Counted from the stretch's first letter, positions 12,601-22,757 are shown. The stretch is 30,732 nucleotides of DNA from Conidiobolus coronatus NRRL 28638 (GCA_001566745.1 KQ964422.1:326726-357457); one strand, 5' to 3'. Numbers and translations: made by a program. Notes: generated from the letters alone by a model not told the origin.

Positions 12601-13804
12601 ATACCAAATTAATAAAGGGTTCAGTAACGACTAGGTTAATATCAATCCAGTCTAAAAATATGTTAATTTTATCTGTAAAAATAAATATCTCAAATTAATT
12701 TTACCAGAGAAAGCTCCCATTACGTCAAAAGCGCGGACGGCTAAGTCGTAGTTATTGCTTTGGTAGAGATAGATAATTTGGAACCATACAGGTACTAATC
12801 TTTGAAGGTCACCTTCTCTCATTTTATCTTTCTATATAAAAATTTAATTAGTATCCATATGAGTATTATGAATAATTATATTTACCAAATTGGTGTTTAA
12901 GTTGACTTCATCCTTAGTACGGGCTTTAGTTAAGTCAACCACTTCTTGATCAATAGCAGTCATAACTCTTAAGAAGAAATATGCCATATTAATGGATTTT
13001 TGAGTATGGGGGTCTTGGTTAACATTGAGTAAAGCGAGTAAATCTTGGAAGAAAGAGCTCCAATGTTCCATGTATAATCTTCTAAATAAGTGTGCGATAA
13101 CAATTGAAAATTTAGTTTCAATAACTATATAATTAATGTTAATAACTGTGATTCTAAACTAGTTGGAATATTTTGATTACATGATTCGTCTCCTTGTTCA
13201 GAGTTTACGTAATATGTGAGTAAATAGTTCCATAGCTGTTCTCTAATCCACATTAAAACTTCAACTTTCATTTGAGAGAATCTAAAAACACTGTTATTAA
13301 GTCTATTAAAACATATAATATTGCAACTTACCTATTGGTTAATTGGTGCTCCAATACTTGTAAAGCAAAGTGACGGGTATGAGGGTTGCTATAAAAAGTT
13401 TTATTAAAAATAGCCTATAAAGCTTAAAAATAACTTACCGTTTAGGAATAGCAGTAAATACTTGAATACTCAATTGAATACCTTCATCAGTTTCTCTCAA
13501 TTGGTCGCAGTATTGAAGTGCCTAGATAATCAAAAATAAATCTATTAGCATACATAATAATAATAACTTAAAAATATTAAAAATAAAATATAACAACTAT
13601 TAGATTTATAATAGCGAATTATTAACAATATTTTATTGATTTGGTTGTAATTTTTTTATCAATAAACACAATATGATTAGTAGCTTTTTTAGAAAGAAAA
13701 ATATCAAAGTTAACATATGAAAAATAGAAAATTACCTGTTGTTGCATTTCATAGCTGGCAGTTTGGCCATAAGCAATATTTAAAGCATGTTCAAATTGAT
13801 CCAT
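9698..13804 (-). CDS. LOS1: Exportin-T (LOS1/XPOT), tRNA nuclear exporter, 19 exons
   Basis: Exons in reading order are 13804-13736, 13521-13439, 13388-13332, 13281-13181, 13124-12886, 12831-12705, 12651-12524, 12470-12384, 12326-12249, 12200-12063, 12014-11467, 11421-11124, 11077-10948, 10898-10618, 10566-10383, 10335-10265, 10212-10015, 9962-9786 and 9733-9698. All are GT-AG, phases agree throughout, and the product is about 1009 residues (human XPOT 962). Family landmarks are HFALQVLEHQL near the N-terminus, HWSSFFQDLL, ITAIDQEVVD-like text (VMTAIDQEVVD), DWIDINLVV, RSRIWYLFYKFVRSL, DNQLYLFEAVG, KFKIQIAPVM, FDVEDAQSLI and the ending KNFRKYFRDLMRSAKA. Exportin-T is a HEAT-repeat importin-beta relative that carries mature tRNA out of the nucleus with RanGTP. 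An acidic stretch (DDWGDDADEDDE) lies in exon 11. No frame break was found. Confidence 0.95.
13522..13735 (-). other. Long first intron of exportin-T (214 nt)
   Basis: Donor GTAATT and acceptor TATCTAG bound a 214-nt intron, about four times the size of the other introns of this gene. Family alignment is continuous across it (MQQQ then ALQYCDQL), so no missing exon is needed. Retention would extend the first exon to a 60-residue product before a stop. Confidence 0.8.
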
Positions 13805-15145
13805 AAGGTTAATTTAATAAAGTTTTTTCTTTTTTATAGTTATTTAATACTGATTAAAATTTCAAAATTAGTATTTAAATTTACTCTAAAAACAAGGATA
13901 AATTAGTTAATCAAGTTGATCAGTTAATTAAATAAAGGTTGCAGTATAAAGTAGTGTATATTATTAATAAAATTATAGGGATCTAGATATACCAATTTTT
14001 TAAACTCCCCGCAATCTATAATTTATAGAGTTGATCTACTTACCTTGAAATAAAAAATAAGTTTTTTACAAGGGTACTCTTTGAAAAATAAATTATTATT
14101 ATTCAAAGTTAAAATATCTCAAGTTGTTTTATATGAATAAATAAAAGTGTAATCGAATAATTAATAAGCTGAATAAAAACTTGGTTCTGTAAAATTTTTT
14201 AATCAATCCAGAATATTAACGTTAAAAAGAGTGTTATTCTTGAAGATTCTCAATTTACACTTAAAAGTTTTTATTTTTTCCTGTGAGAATTAGGTAAAAT
14301 GGATTGGTGTTAGTGAATTAAAATCAAGTGCTGAATTTAATCTGTTATAAATTTTATATTATGGGATTTAATTCATTCGTCATTGAAATTAAATATTCGT
14401 AAATAATCTTGTCAATTTGTCTGTTTAAATATGTTCCTGGTGTTTAACTCGTGATTATTGTTAAAAACTTAGATTACCAATTGTTAATTGACAGATGCGC
14501 TTTTATTGTGAAAAAATTTGTTATTACCAAATTCTGAGGGGTTTATCAGTAAATTGCTTTATTCAGAAAGATTGATAGGTTAATAGGTATTTTTAGAAGT
14601 AAGATGCTCATGGGCGATATCAAGTTCATTGAAAGCTAGTATAACAGCGTTTTAAATGCCAGTACTCTAGTTATAAGTCATAATACCATATAAATTATAT
14701 TCTAGTATCACAGCTGTTTTCGTTTATACCTGAAAAGTTTTCAAGTGATATACTAGTATAATAAATGTAATAAGATTGAGCATAACTCGTGCTCTTATAT
14801 ATGATTTGATTAAATAAAACAAGCTTTTATCTAATAAAGAATACAGAACATCAAGCTAGAAAGAATATTAGAAAATAGTAATCATCCATTTAAAATAGTA
14901 TTATAAAGGCATTACGCAACATTAATACTATTAAAAGAGGTAATGCTAATAATTTAACCTAAATTAGTTTTATTACATTTACTAAATGCTGATAGAAAAG
15001 TATATTAATTAATTAATTCATATAAAATTATATTAAAAAATAACGAGTAATAATTAATATTTCTCCTTTATTGATATTATTACCACTATTATTAACTATC
15101 ACACTATTAAAAGAGATCACTTTTGATTTAAGCTTGGATTGACTG
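13805..15145. other. Intergenic, upstream of exportin-T
   Basis: About 1.3 kb of AT-rich DNA separates the exportin-T start from the ASH2 stop. It must include the exportin-T promoter and the ASH2 3' UTR. I see no gene, tRNA or obvious mobile element. Confidence 0.5.
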
Positions 15146-17223
15146 TTATAAATCAAATAAATTATCCTCTATAGTTGATAAATTGGAAATTGGTTTAATT
15201 TCAACTTGTTCAAGTTCCCCACTAGAATTAGGCAAAGGCCAAGTTTTTGGTGGTGGATACTTAAATTCTGGTCCAAAGTTCAATTTGGCTTTTGATCCTC
15301 TATAAAGTGATAGAGCTGGGTAATACTTTCCCAAATGTAATTCATTAAACTGCTCCTTTAGCCTGATCCCATTCACAAAGTATACTATTTGTGAATTTTT
15401 TAATATTGGGAAGTCTCTATAGGGAGTTGTATGGCTTTCGTGATCTGAAATCAGTGTCAAATCAGAATTGTGTGGGAGAACTTTGAGCTCAGAGAGTGGA
15501 AATGGACGATACGCAGTACCTGGAACCCATCTTCTAGCTAATAAGTGGCCCGTTTCTTTATCATTTGGAGTTGGTAAGCATATAAGTACACCGACAACGT
15601 CATTTAATCCAAACCCAAGTTCCATTGGCTTACCAACTGCACAATTGAAAAGAGTTGGTGGATATCCTCTCATACTATAACCAAAACCATCATACCCAAC
15701 AGGGCATTGGAGATCCCCTGATATTTGAGAGTACCCCAGTCTAATCATACCATCTCCAAGATCTCCTAATGATGTCACTTCCATTTCATAATACCAAAGA
15801 CCTACTTCTATCCCATGACTTGCCTTACACATACGATACCCCCCTTGACTGGATACTGTAAAACCATCCTGAAAAATTTTAACTTGAGGGGCTGATTGAG
15901 TAGGTTGATCACTTAATTTAACTTCTTCTCCCAATATATTAGTTAGATCAGGGTAAATCATTAAATTAGAGCCTCCACCATCCTTTGACTTTGGTTTTTG
16001 AGCAGGTGCGGTATTATGGTTAGGAATAGCTGATAATGCGTCGTGATCTTCTTCTCCTTCCTCGAAAATACTCTCATTATCGGAATCTTGAGAAATTGTA
16101 TCTTCAATGCGTTTGCGTTTTCGGGAATAATCCAATATTCTACCTCCCATAGATAACTTTAGCTCTGGAAGTCTTCCAATTTTGGGTAATTCATTTGTAT
16201 CATATTCGGTAGGTCTTTTTTCAGGATCAACTAGTGTAAAAATATCTAAACAAATTATTTAATATCAAATATAATTAGTATGTAAAATATAATTACCATT
16301 TGTAATTTTTAAAAATCTATCCTGATTATCCATTAACTTTTTTAATACCAAATCCTCCCATTTACCACTATTACTAATATCCTTTGACCAAAAGTAATTC
16401 CATCTCAATCTAATAAACTTTACAATATCGTAATACCAGTGGAATTGATAAGAATTTTTAGGATGAGCCAATTTATTTAAGTGATAAAGGTTAAATAAAC
16501 TTAAGTGTATTACATCCAACCTAAAGAAATACACGATATGTTAGTAAATGAACTAAATTAAGTTTAAATATTAATTTACCAGCTTAAATTCAATCTAAAT
16601 AGAGTATCTTTATCACCTTCGCTATTACACTCCATACACTTATATAAGAATAAATCGTCACCCATTAAAGTTCTTTTAAAAAATAGTCTACAATAAGGGA
16701 TACAGTCTATATGGAACCTATTACTACAGGTTTCGCAAGGTATTAAAGGTTTTAAGAATTGAGGACTTTGGTCTAAATTCATCATATAACATGTGTGACA
16801 AGAGAAGGGGGTATATGCTGAGGGGGAAGGTACTTGGTCGTAGGCGTTGTAACTGTCTGAAGCAGATACGTTTGAGGGGGAGGGTTGCAAGTATTCGGCG
16901 TTTAGTCGTTAGGGTCTTGGTAACCGTTACCGTCGACGGGATCGCTGGTTCGTTGCATATATTGGTCATCTGAAAGTACTAAAAAATAAAAATTAGTTAA
17001 ATGTCATAATAGCAAAATTAATACTATTTTAATACCTGTCATACTACCCAATTCCGTGTTATGCTCGGTATCTGTATCCTCAGGATCAATAAAAACGGAG
17101 GGTATATCCTCATGAGTTAGAATAGGCTCTGATGAGGTTAAATTTGGATCTTCAACGTTTTCTTCTTCTACCTTTTAGAATTTTTTCATTATTACTTTGA
17201 CTTAATAAACTATTAATATCCAT
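15146..17223 (-). CDS. ASH2: ASH2/BRE2-like COMPASS subunit with zinc finger, winged helix and SPRY; frame breaks
   Basis: Exons in order are 17223-17036, 16978-16580, 16520-16297 and 16245-15146, about 636 residues if the frame breaks are repaired (human ASH2L 628). An acidic N-terminus (VEEENVEDP, DPEDTDTEH) precedes a PHD-like finger with paired cysteines CHTC, CETC, HIDC and CMEC. A winged-helix segment (LDVIHLSLFNLYHL to NQDRFLKIT) and a basic stretch RKRKRIED follow. The SPRY domain has GYRMCKASHGIEVGLWYYEM, RLGYSQISGDLQCPVGYDGFGYS, YFVNGI, YYPALSLY and LNFGPEFKYPPP. ASH2 stimulates H3K4 methylation within SET1/MLL complexes. One break lies near 16902: the DPND frame hits TAA and the finger frame resumes with NAEYLQPSPS. 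Another possible break lies at 17173-17176 between the ATG exon and VEEEN. The start at 17223 is therefore uncertain. The finger and helix also recall Polycomb-like proteins, but the SPRY settles ASH2. Confidence 0.92.
16899..16907 (-). other. Single-base frame break in ASH2 exon 2
   Basis: On the minus strand the frame carried in from exon 1 (SDDQYMQRTSDPVDG...DPND) meets TAA at 16904-16902. The zinc-finger frame lies one base back and reads LNAEYLQPSPSNVS. Restoring one base gives a continuous product. No GT-AG pair in this stretch can bridge the two frames in the required phase. Confidence 0.75.
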
Positions 17224-17572
17224 TTACTATTTATTATTATTATATTATATAAGAATTATTGACATTAATAAATTAATAAAATTTAGTTGAAAGATAAAGT
17301 TTAATAAATAACAATAATAAATGATGTGGACTATTATTTACTAAATTATATTTTCATTTTATTTTAAATTTAAATTAGGGTACAAAAATTGCTGATAAAT
17401 TTCATCTAATCTATCATTTTGTCAAATGTTTTAAGGTTTATTTTGAATGAAATATAGCAAGAAACTAGTTTATTTATAATGATATTCTATGTAAAATATT
17501 TAATTATTTGCTAATTAAGCTAACAAACTCTACAAATTAATAATATAAATAACAATTTACTTTATATTTACT
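17224..17572. other. AT-rich DNA upstream of ASH2
   Basis: This very AT-rich stretch runs from the candidate ASH2 start to the assembly gap. It likely contains the ASH2 promoter or an unseen 5' exon. Nothing coding is recognisable. Confidence 0.4.
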
Positions 17573-17866
17573 NNNNNNNNNNNNNNNNNNNNNNNNNNNN
17601 NNNNNNNNNNNNNNNNNNNNNNNNNNNNNNNNNNNNNNNNNNNNNNNNNNNNNNNNNNNNNNNNNNNNNNNNNNNNNNNNNNNNNNNNNNNNNNNNNNNN
17701 NNNNNNNNNNNNNNNNNNNNNNNNNNNNNNNNNNNNNNNNNNNNNNNNNNNNNNNNNNNNNNNNNNNNNNNNNNNNNNNNNNNNNNNNNNNNNNNNNNNN
17801 NNNNNNNNNNNNNNNNNNNNNNNNNNNNNNNNNNNNNNNNNNNNNNNNNNNNNNNNNNNNNNNNNN
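17573..17866. other. Assembly gap (294 N)
   Basis: A run of N marks a scaffold gap of unknown or estimated size. It lies between the upstream side of ASH2 and the 3' end of the CBP4-like gene. Any open frame across it is meaningless. Confidence 1.
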
Positions 17867-17929
17867 AATTGTAAATAAGTTTAAATAAATAAAATTAAGA
17901 AGGTCTCTTATAACTTTCATTAATCTTAT

Positions 17930-18233
17930 CTAAATTTTCTGAATATGCTCAGGTACTCTAACATCCCAAGCGGGTCTATCGGACTTTGCATTTTCTTTGA
18001 TAAATTCAGCTACTTGACCCCAATTTTCTTCTAATTCTTTTTCTTACGGTCTACTTCAGCTTTTTGTGCGTCCGATAATCTCTAAGTTTTTAATGTTAGT
18101 TATAGTTTAGTTATATGTGGTTATTTGTTACTTCATATAATTGGTCGCGAGAAGGAGTTGCTAATTTTAATAAACCGTAACCTAGACCGGTTACACCGCA
18201 AAATGCTAAAATTCCTCGTGGCCAACTACCCAT
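17930..18233 (-). CDS. CBP4: CBP4/UQCC3-like cytochrome bc1 assembly factor, 2 exons, frame break
   Basis: Exon 1 (18233-18132) encodes MGSWPRGILAFCGVTGLGYG followed by LLKLATPSRDQLYE. This gives one N-terminal membrane segment and the TP-x-x-x-QL motif seen in CBP4. Exon 2 (18081-17930) begins RLSDAQKAEVDRKKK and then meets a stop at 18031-18033. Restoring one A in the run at 18038-18042 (T on the plus strand) gives KELEENWGQVAEFIKENAK and the family-like end SDRPAWDVRVPEH, comparable to SDKPIWTV in yeast Cbp4. The repaired product is about 84 residues. CBP4 is an inner-membrane mitochondrial protein that helps assemble cytochrome b into the bc1 complex. The assignment is by short motifs and architecture. 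Confidence 0.72.
18038..18042 (-). other. Homopolymer frame break in CBP4-like gene
   Basis: The coding strand has an A5 run inside AAGAAAAAG. The frame before it stops five codons later. The frame after it, one base back, runs cleanly to 17930 with conserved text. An A6 run would restore the gene. G-AAA-AAG also resembles a -1 slippery site, so programmed slippage is a remote alternative. Confidence 0.75.
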
Positions 18234-18470
18234 TTTATTTTATTTTATTAATTTATATATTTATTAGTTATTTTTATGAGTTTATTTTAATATTTCTATA
18301 ATTTGTTATTGCTATTTTTATTTTTTATAAATTGACAAACTATTATGGGATTTTATTTTGATTGATAAGATTTTAATTTAATTACATCAGAAATTTAGGC
18401 TAAAAGTTTCAGATTTCGATAAAAAATTTGTTTGTTATGACTAAGACTATGGTAAGACTGTTTATTAAAT

Positions 18471-18496
18471 AGTAATAAATAGTAATAAATAGTAAT
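18471..18496. repeat. Short tandem repeat at lipase stop
   Basis: The 10-bp unit AGTAATAAAT occurs twice and then partly a third time (AGTAAT), ending in the lipase stop codon. It is probably a slippage product. Confidence 0.7.
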
Positions 18497-19468
18497 TAAA
18501 TACAAGGCATTCCAAAAGTGATATCCCCAAAACTTAGATGATCTTGCCAATTCCACGCAATCTGCTTTGTAGTGCAATTTAGATCCTCTTTAAGTGAAGA
18601 GTTTTTACCTACTGCATTAGTATATGGTAGATCATTGCACTCTGTCAAATTTTTAGAGTTTCCATCTTTTACTGGTTTATACCATAGTTGATGCGGTATA
18701 TGAACAAAACCATTGCTTAAGTAAGGCAAGTTGGGTACAATATCATTATTATTTACTACTCTCAATAAACCCAAGTTTAAACCCTTCTTAGTATTATAAT
18801 CAAATACTTTTTCATAATAATAATCCGAAAACTTTCCATCTCCAATCCTAGGACTTCCAAATGTATTCAAACTAACTGGAGTTGTAAAGTTTGAGAGCTT
18901 TGTATTTAATAGATTAATAACATCGAGGTTTAGATAACTTGCTAACGCTCCGCCTAAACTGTGACCTACAATTAATACTTTAGCATTTTTAAACTTTTTC
19001 ATCTTTGATTGTATTTTCTAAACCATTCAACACTCTATGTCTTAAACCTTTGTAAATACTGTAAAATCCTTCATGAACCTTACCTTCCCACTCTTCAACT
19101 TGGATCAAATTTATATTGATATTATTTATCCAATTTTGAATATTTCTACTGCCTCTATAAGATATAACTATTGTGTTTGAACTATTATGATAACCTAAGA
19201 ATACTGTTGAGCCTGATATTATTTCTTGATAGTAAGTGATTATATCCAATTTATAGTATTTATCAGAGCATAAAGTACCACATTTCCAGTATTTTAAGGC
19301 GATTGAAGGACAATAGGATAAAGCGCTGTATCGAGCACTGATTGTTAAGTTGTTGAATAAACTAGAATCAGAGGGAGAAGGCCTATCTTTTGGAATAAAA
19401 TTAACCTGTCTGAGCGTGAAACAGGATATTAAATTGAAAAATAGGGTTAATAAGTAGAGTACTTTCAT
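18496..19468 (-). CDS. Secreted class 3 lipase (alpha/beta hydrolase), one frame break
   Basis: This is a single-exon gene of about 323 residues once the frame break at 18995-18999 is repaired. The N-terminus MKVLYLLTLFFNLISCF is a clear signal peptide. The region STVFLGYHNSSNTIVISYRG matches the strand and oxyanion-side RGS motif of lipase_3. The nucleophile elbow is GHSLGGALA. The following GSPRIGD, the acid residue in NNNDIVPNLP and a C-terminal DHLSF histidine complete the expected Ser-Asp-His triad. Asn-x-Ser/Thr sites fit a secreted glycoprotein. It should hydrolyse triacylglycerols or related esters outside the cell. The first frame ends KDEKV-stop; the second continues KKFKNAKVLIVGHS. 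Removing one A from the A5 run joins them as KDEKFKNAKV. A real pseudogene cannot be excluded, but the rest is intact. Confidence 0.9.
18995..18999 (-). other. Homopolymer frame break in lipase
   Basis: An A5 run on the coding strand (T5 on plus) lies exactly where the frame changes, just before the catalytic serine motif. One A fewer restores the lipase. The direction is an extra base, opposite to the other breaks. Confidence 0.75.
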
Positions 19469-19778
19469 TTTAATTAGCTGAATAGAAAAAGAAGATGGTA
19501 TGATAATAGATGTGTGACTAGAGTTTTGAATTATTTTGGTAATCGTTCGATAATATTAATTAATTTTTATGGGATTTAGAAGCTAAATTAAGGTTTTTGT
19601 TATTTGAAACTCGACTAAAAATCTAATGTTTTGATTAAGTTGTAAATAAGAGTTAAGGGGGATAATGGAAATTTTTAATTTGTTGAAGTTAGTTCGGTAG
19701 AATGATGTAAAATAATTGTGATAAAAAGTTAGTTTTATATGTGTTCAAGTTTAGTATTAATTAACTTGTATAATTTTA
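19469..19778. other. Spacer upstream of lipase
   Basis: Some 310 bp lie between the lipase start and the phosphatase stop. It should hold the lipase promoter. No gene is seen. Confidence 0.5.
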
Positions 19779-21136
19779 TTAATTTCTAAACTGTATCATA
19801 CCAAACTCTCCACCCCATCTCCATTCTCTACCATTTTTATCCAGTTCAATAACCTTATCTTCATTCAAGTTACAAACAAAATCACTCTTACAAGTTCTAA
19901 TGCTAGCTACTTTAAAGTTTTTAGGGAAGATTTCATCTATAATACTTGAGAAAGACTGTGTAGCTGGCCATTTACGGTCGTGGACTAATTTACGGAAATT
20001 TAAGTCTCCTTTAAATATCACCAAGTTGGATTTGTTAAAGTGGGTTAATAGTTGAGGTGCTTGAGTTTGCATATCGCCAAAGTAATTGGGTAAAGTCCAA
20101 AATTCGTGAGTAAAGGGTACTATAAGCTTTTTCTTAATTTTATCCATTAATTGATCGTGTAGAATTTTAGTTTTTTCATTTAATTGAAGTCTATTCAAAG
20201 TATAGAAGAAATCATTTTTAGTTACGTCACTTACAAACCAAGGGATTGATTTATAATGAATGAATACCCTTTCTGTTAAATTTTTTTCTAACAAGTAATT
20301 AGTTAGGATTAAATCATTTACTAATTCTAAACCACTATTATCTAGGACAATGTCCAATTGTTTAATAGTTTTTGACTTAATAACATCCATAATATGTTCA
20401 CTTTGATCGTCTAAAATTAATTTTTTAGATGATTTTAGAGTTTCTTCGTCTAATTTAGACCATTCACTCATTGAATCTTCAGTCCTATTCAAAAAGAAAG
20501 CCAAATCACCCTTATTACCCCAAAGTTGAAGTTGTAATAATTGATCTATTTTTGGTGGTTGTCTAGAGTTAGTCCATTCTACTAAGCTTTCTACACCTGC
20601 TAAACTAGTTTCAAGAGATTCTAATTTTGATCTCTGGAAGTAATCGTAATGCTCCCAGATTGGATATCTACTGAATGCACTTTTTGTTCTTCTGTAAGCA
20701 TAAGTTTCACTTAACATAAATTCGGAATCTAAGAATGTTGTGTTGTTCTTGATATAGTCATTCCACATAGATTTATCGAATAATTTATCTTTTAATAATC
20801 TAAAAATAATAAAACTATTAGCTTATGTAATTTAATATCATAATTTAACTTACGGAATTCTTCTATTTTCCAAAACATCGTCAATTAAACCATTTAGCTC
20901 TTCTTTAATTAATTTACCCTGTTTAATAAATGTTTTATCTGAAGTGTGTAACTCAAGAGTTTTATCAACATCATCTATAACTTGACGAATGGTTTTTGGT
21001 ACTCTTTCAGTTATAGTGTAGTGAGCGTATCCTGACTTATCACCACCTAAAGTTATTTCAGGTAGTCCAGCCTTTGAGCTCAATAATCTCAAATTACTGT
21101 TTTTATTAATTTTTTTGTTATATTGTTTAGTAACAT
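19779..21136 (-). CDS. ARMT1/DUF89-family damage-control phosphatase, 2 exons, start uncertain
   Basis: Exons end at 20854 and 19779, with an intron at 20853-20800 that keeps the frame. The open frame from about 21092 gives 420 residues (human ARMT1 441; yeast Ymr027w/Hrt2 is similar). Landmarks are SGYAHYTITERVPKTIRQVIDD, YMYRR-like AYAYRRTKSAF, LQLWGNKGDLAF, the metal-site VLDNSGLELVNDLI, IPWFVSDVTKNDF, FTHEFWTLPNYF, VIFKGDLNFRKLVHDRKWPAT-type text and SIRTCKSD. The family dephosphorylates damaged or excess sugar phosphates such as fructose-1-phosphate, using a divalent metal. The conserved frame has no ATG upstream. The nearest ATG (21136-21134) is one base out of phase, separated by an A7 run. 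A missing base there would give MLLNNITKK before the conserved part; an unseen first exon is the alternative. Confidence 0.88.
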
Positions 21137-21807
21137 ATTTGCTATTATCTCTAACTATCTTATTAATATTAGTTTTTAATTTTTAATTTTAACGCGATAG
21201 TAAGTTGAATTTAAAATGGCCAAATAAGCTTATATATCATAATCATATATTAAAATTTTATGGGATATCTCCAAATAGAATATTACCATTTTTAGTTATT
21301 AGTTTAATTATTTGAGTAATTTTGGATAAATTAAAGTTATTTTTATATTTTATATTTTATAAAGATTAAAATAGAAGTAAAAGGGTAATCTTTGAAGATA
21401 ATTGAGTATTAAAGCTACACATTATATACCAATAGCATTAATAAAATTATCAGTTAATATTATTTGATCGATTTATTTGATAAGTTTCGATTAAGTGAGA
21501 TTCAAAGCAAAATTACTTTAATTGCTAATGTTAGAAAAATTCTGAAAATTGTTTGGAAATAAAATTTAATTTACGTGTGTGTGATTGTAATTGGTAAAAT
21601 GGATCAAGCAGTATTCTAAGTAATGATATTAATTAGGTAATTGAAGTAGTTCGCAGTTGAATACAACATCTCATACTCAATAATTGTTCTATTTTAATTA
21701 TTGAAACAAGATGCACCGAGTTTCATATTAACAAATAGTATTATATAAACAAAGTTTCTAGGTTATGGGCTGAGTTTAGTTAGTTAAGTTAATATAGTCT
21801 TGTGAAA
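21137..21807. other. Divergent promoter region, phosphatase and expansin
   Basis: This 670-bp stretch separates genes that read away from each other. It should contain both promoters. A TATATAAA lies at 21742-21749, about 60 nt before the expansin ATG. No other gene is visible. Confidence 0.5.
21742..21749 (+). promoter_or_regulatory. Candidate TATA box of the expansin gene
   Basis: TATATAAA lies 59 bp before the ATG at 21808, a suitable distance for a short 5' UTR. In AT-rich DNA such a match is weak evidence. Confidence 0.35.
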
Positions 21808-22642
21808 ATGAGCTGGCTAAGGTGGCTACTAATAGCTAATCACGGCTATTATTGTATAAAATCAACTGGTAAAGATAATTCAAGTTCAAATAATATTGTT
21901 GGGACTGCTAAATATGATGTTAACATTGGCCCGGGTATGCTCTTATCACATGCTTTATACTATAATATACTAATCTCTTTTAGGTAAAGGAAATTGTAAC
22001 TATGAAACGGTTTTGCCTATAGGATTCGCTTCTTTAGGCCCTAAGGTATTCAGCGACTCAGCAGCCTGCGGGCAGTGCTTAGAAGTAAAGCACAAGAATC
22101 ATGGACAGAAGTTAAAAGTTATGGTAATGGATATTTGTGTAGGGTGTGCTGCGAATGATATGATGCTCGACTATAATACGTATACTCAGCTGGGAGACAC
22201 GTTGAAAGGCAGTATGCCAGTTGAGTGGAACATGATCACCTGTCCAACTAAGGGATCGGTAAAATATCAGTTTTTCCCCAACAGTTCTAGGTATTGGTTT
22301 GGAATAGGGTAAATGGATCAATTAGTTGATTAAATGCAGATAATTAATAATAATAATATATTTAGGATTCGAAATGCAGCTATTCCGGTAGTTAAACTGG
22401 AAATCTTTGGTGACTTTGGTTGGACGACTATTCCACGCAGTAATTTCAACTACTTCATTTTATCTGACCCTGGTCCAGGTCCATATAAGCTTAGAGCTAC
22501 TTCAAAGTTCGGCGAGTCAATAGTTGAAGACAACGTTCCTTTGCTCAATGGAACGCTGCATGAAGGTAAGGCGCAGTTCAGAAACGGTACACTTGACTCC
22601 GCAGCGACGTATGATAGTCTTCTCGAGTCTGATATGGATTAA
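21808..22642 (+). CDS. Expansin-like secreted protein (DPBB plus CBM63-like), 3 exons
   Basis: Exons 21808-21934, 21984-22308 and 22366-22642 join in frame to 242 residues, the usual size of bacterial and microbial expansins. After a short hydrophobic start comes a Ser/Asn linker, then GTAKYDV, a double-psi beta-barrel with CGQCLEV and the catalytic-type aspartate in MVMDICVGCAANDMMLD, and the C-terminal carbohydrate-binding domain. That second domain has VKYQFFPNSSRYWFGI, IRNAAIPVVKLEIFGDFGW, YFILSDPGPGPYKLRA and SIVEDNV. Expansins loosen cellulose or other wall polymers without hydrolysis. The first residues (MSWLRWLLIANHGYYC) make only a weak signal peptide, so an upstream exon is possible. 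Base composition is visibly richer in GC than its flanks. Confidence 0.87.
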
Positions 22643-22725
22643 TCTGTAACATCAAGTGATTGAAAACACTGCATAAATCCAAAATTTGAGTTGTATCAAA
22701 TTGAAGATCATTGCCACATCCCCCC

Positions 22726-22757
22726 TAATTATCTAATTATCTCATTATCTCAGTATC
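22726..22757. repeat. 8-bp tandem repeat, four units
   Basis: Units TAATTATC, TAATTATC, TCATTATC and TCAGTATC follow one another, drifting from the first. They lie about 85 bp after the expansin stop. Confidence 0.8.

Noticed and set aside
13141-13181. Alternative 35-nt intron with its donor nearer the acceptor in exportin-T exon 4
   Set aside because: The GTAATC donor at 13180 gives a normal 55-nt intron and a better family match (SFIETKF).
14620-14670. Ten-base match (CCAGTACTCT) to exportin-T exon 18 at about 9946, with a short open reading beside it
   Set aside because: The similarity does not extend to neighbouring exons, so a degraded duplicate is not supported.
15468-15680. Plus-strand frame opposite the ASH2 SPRY domain
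   Set aside because: The minus-strand reading is a clear SPRY domain, so this is a shadow.
16265-16890. Zinc finger and winged helix taken as a separate Polycomb-like gene
   Set aside because: Splice phases join these exons directly to the SPRY exon, giving the ASH2 architecture and length.
17537-17920. Open frame spanning the N run
   Set aside because: It exists only because N was translated as X; the flanks show no coding signal.
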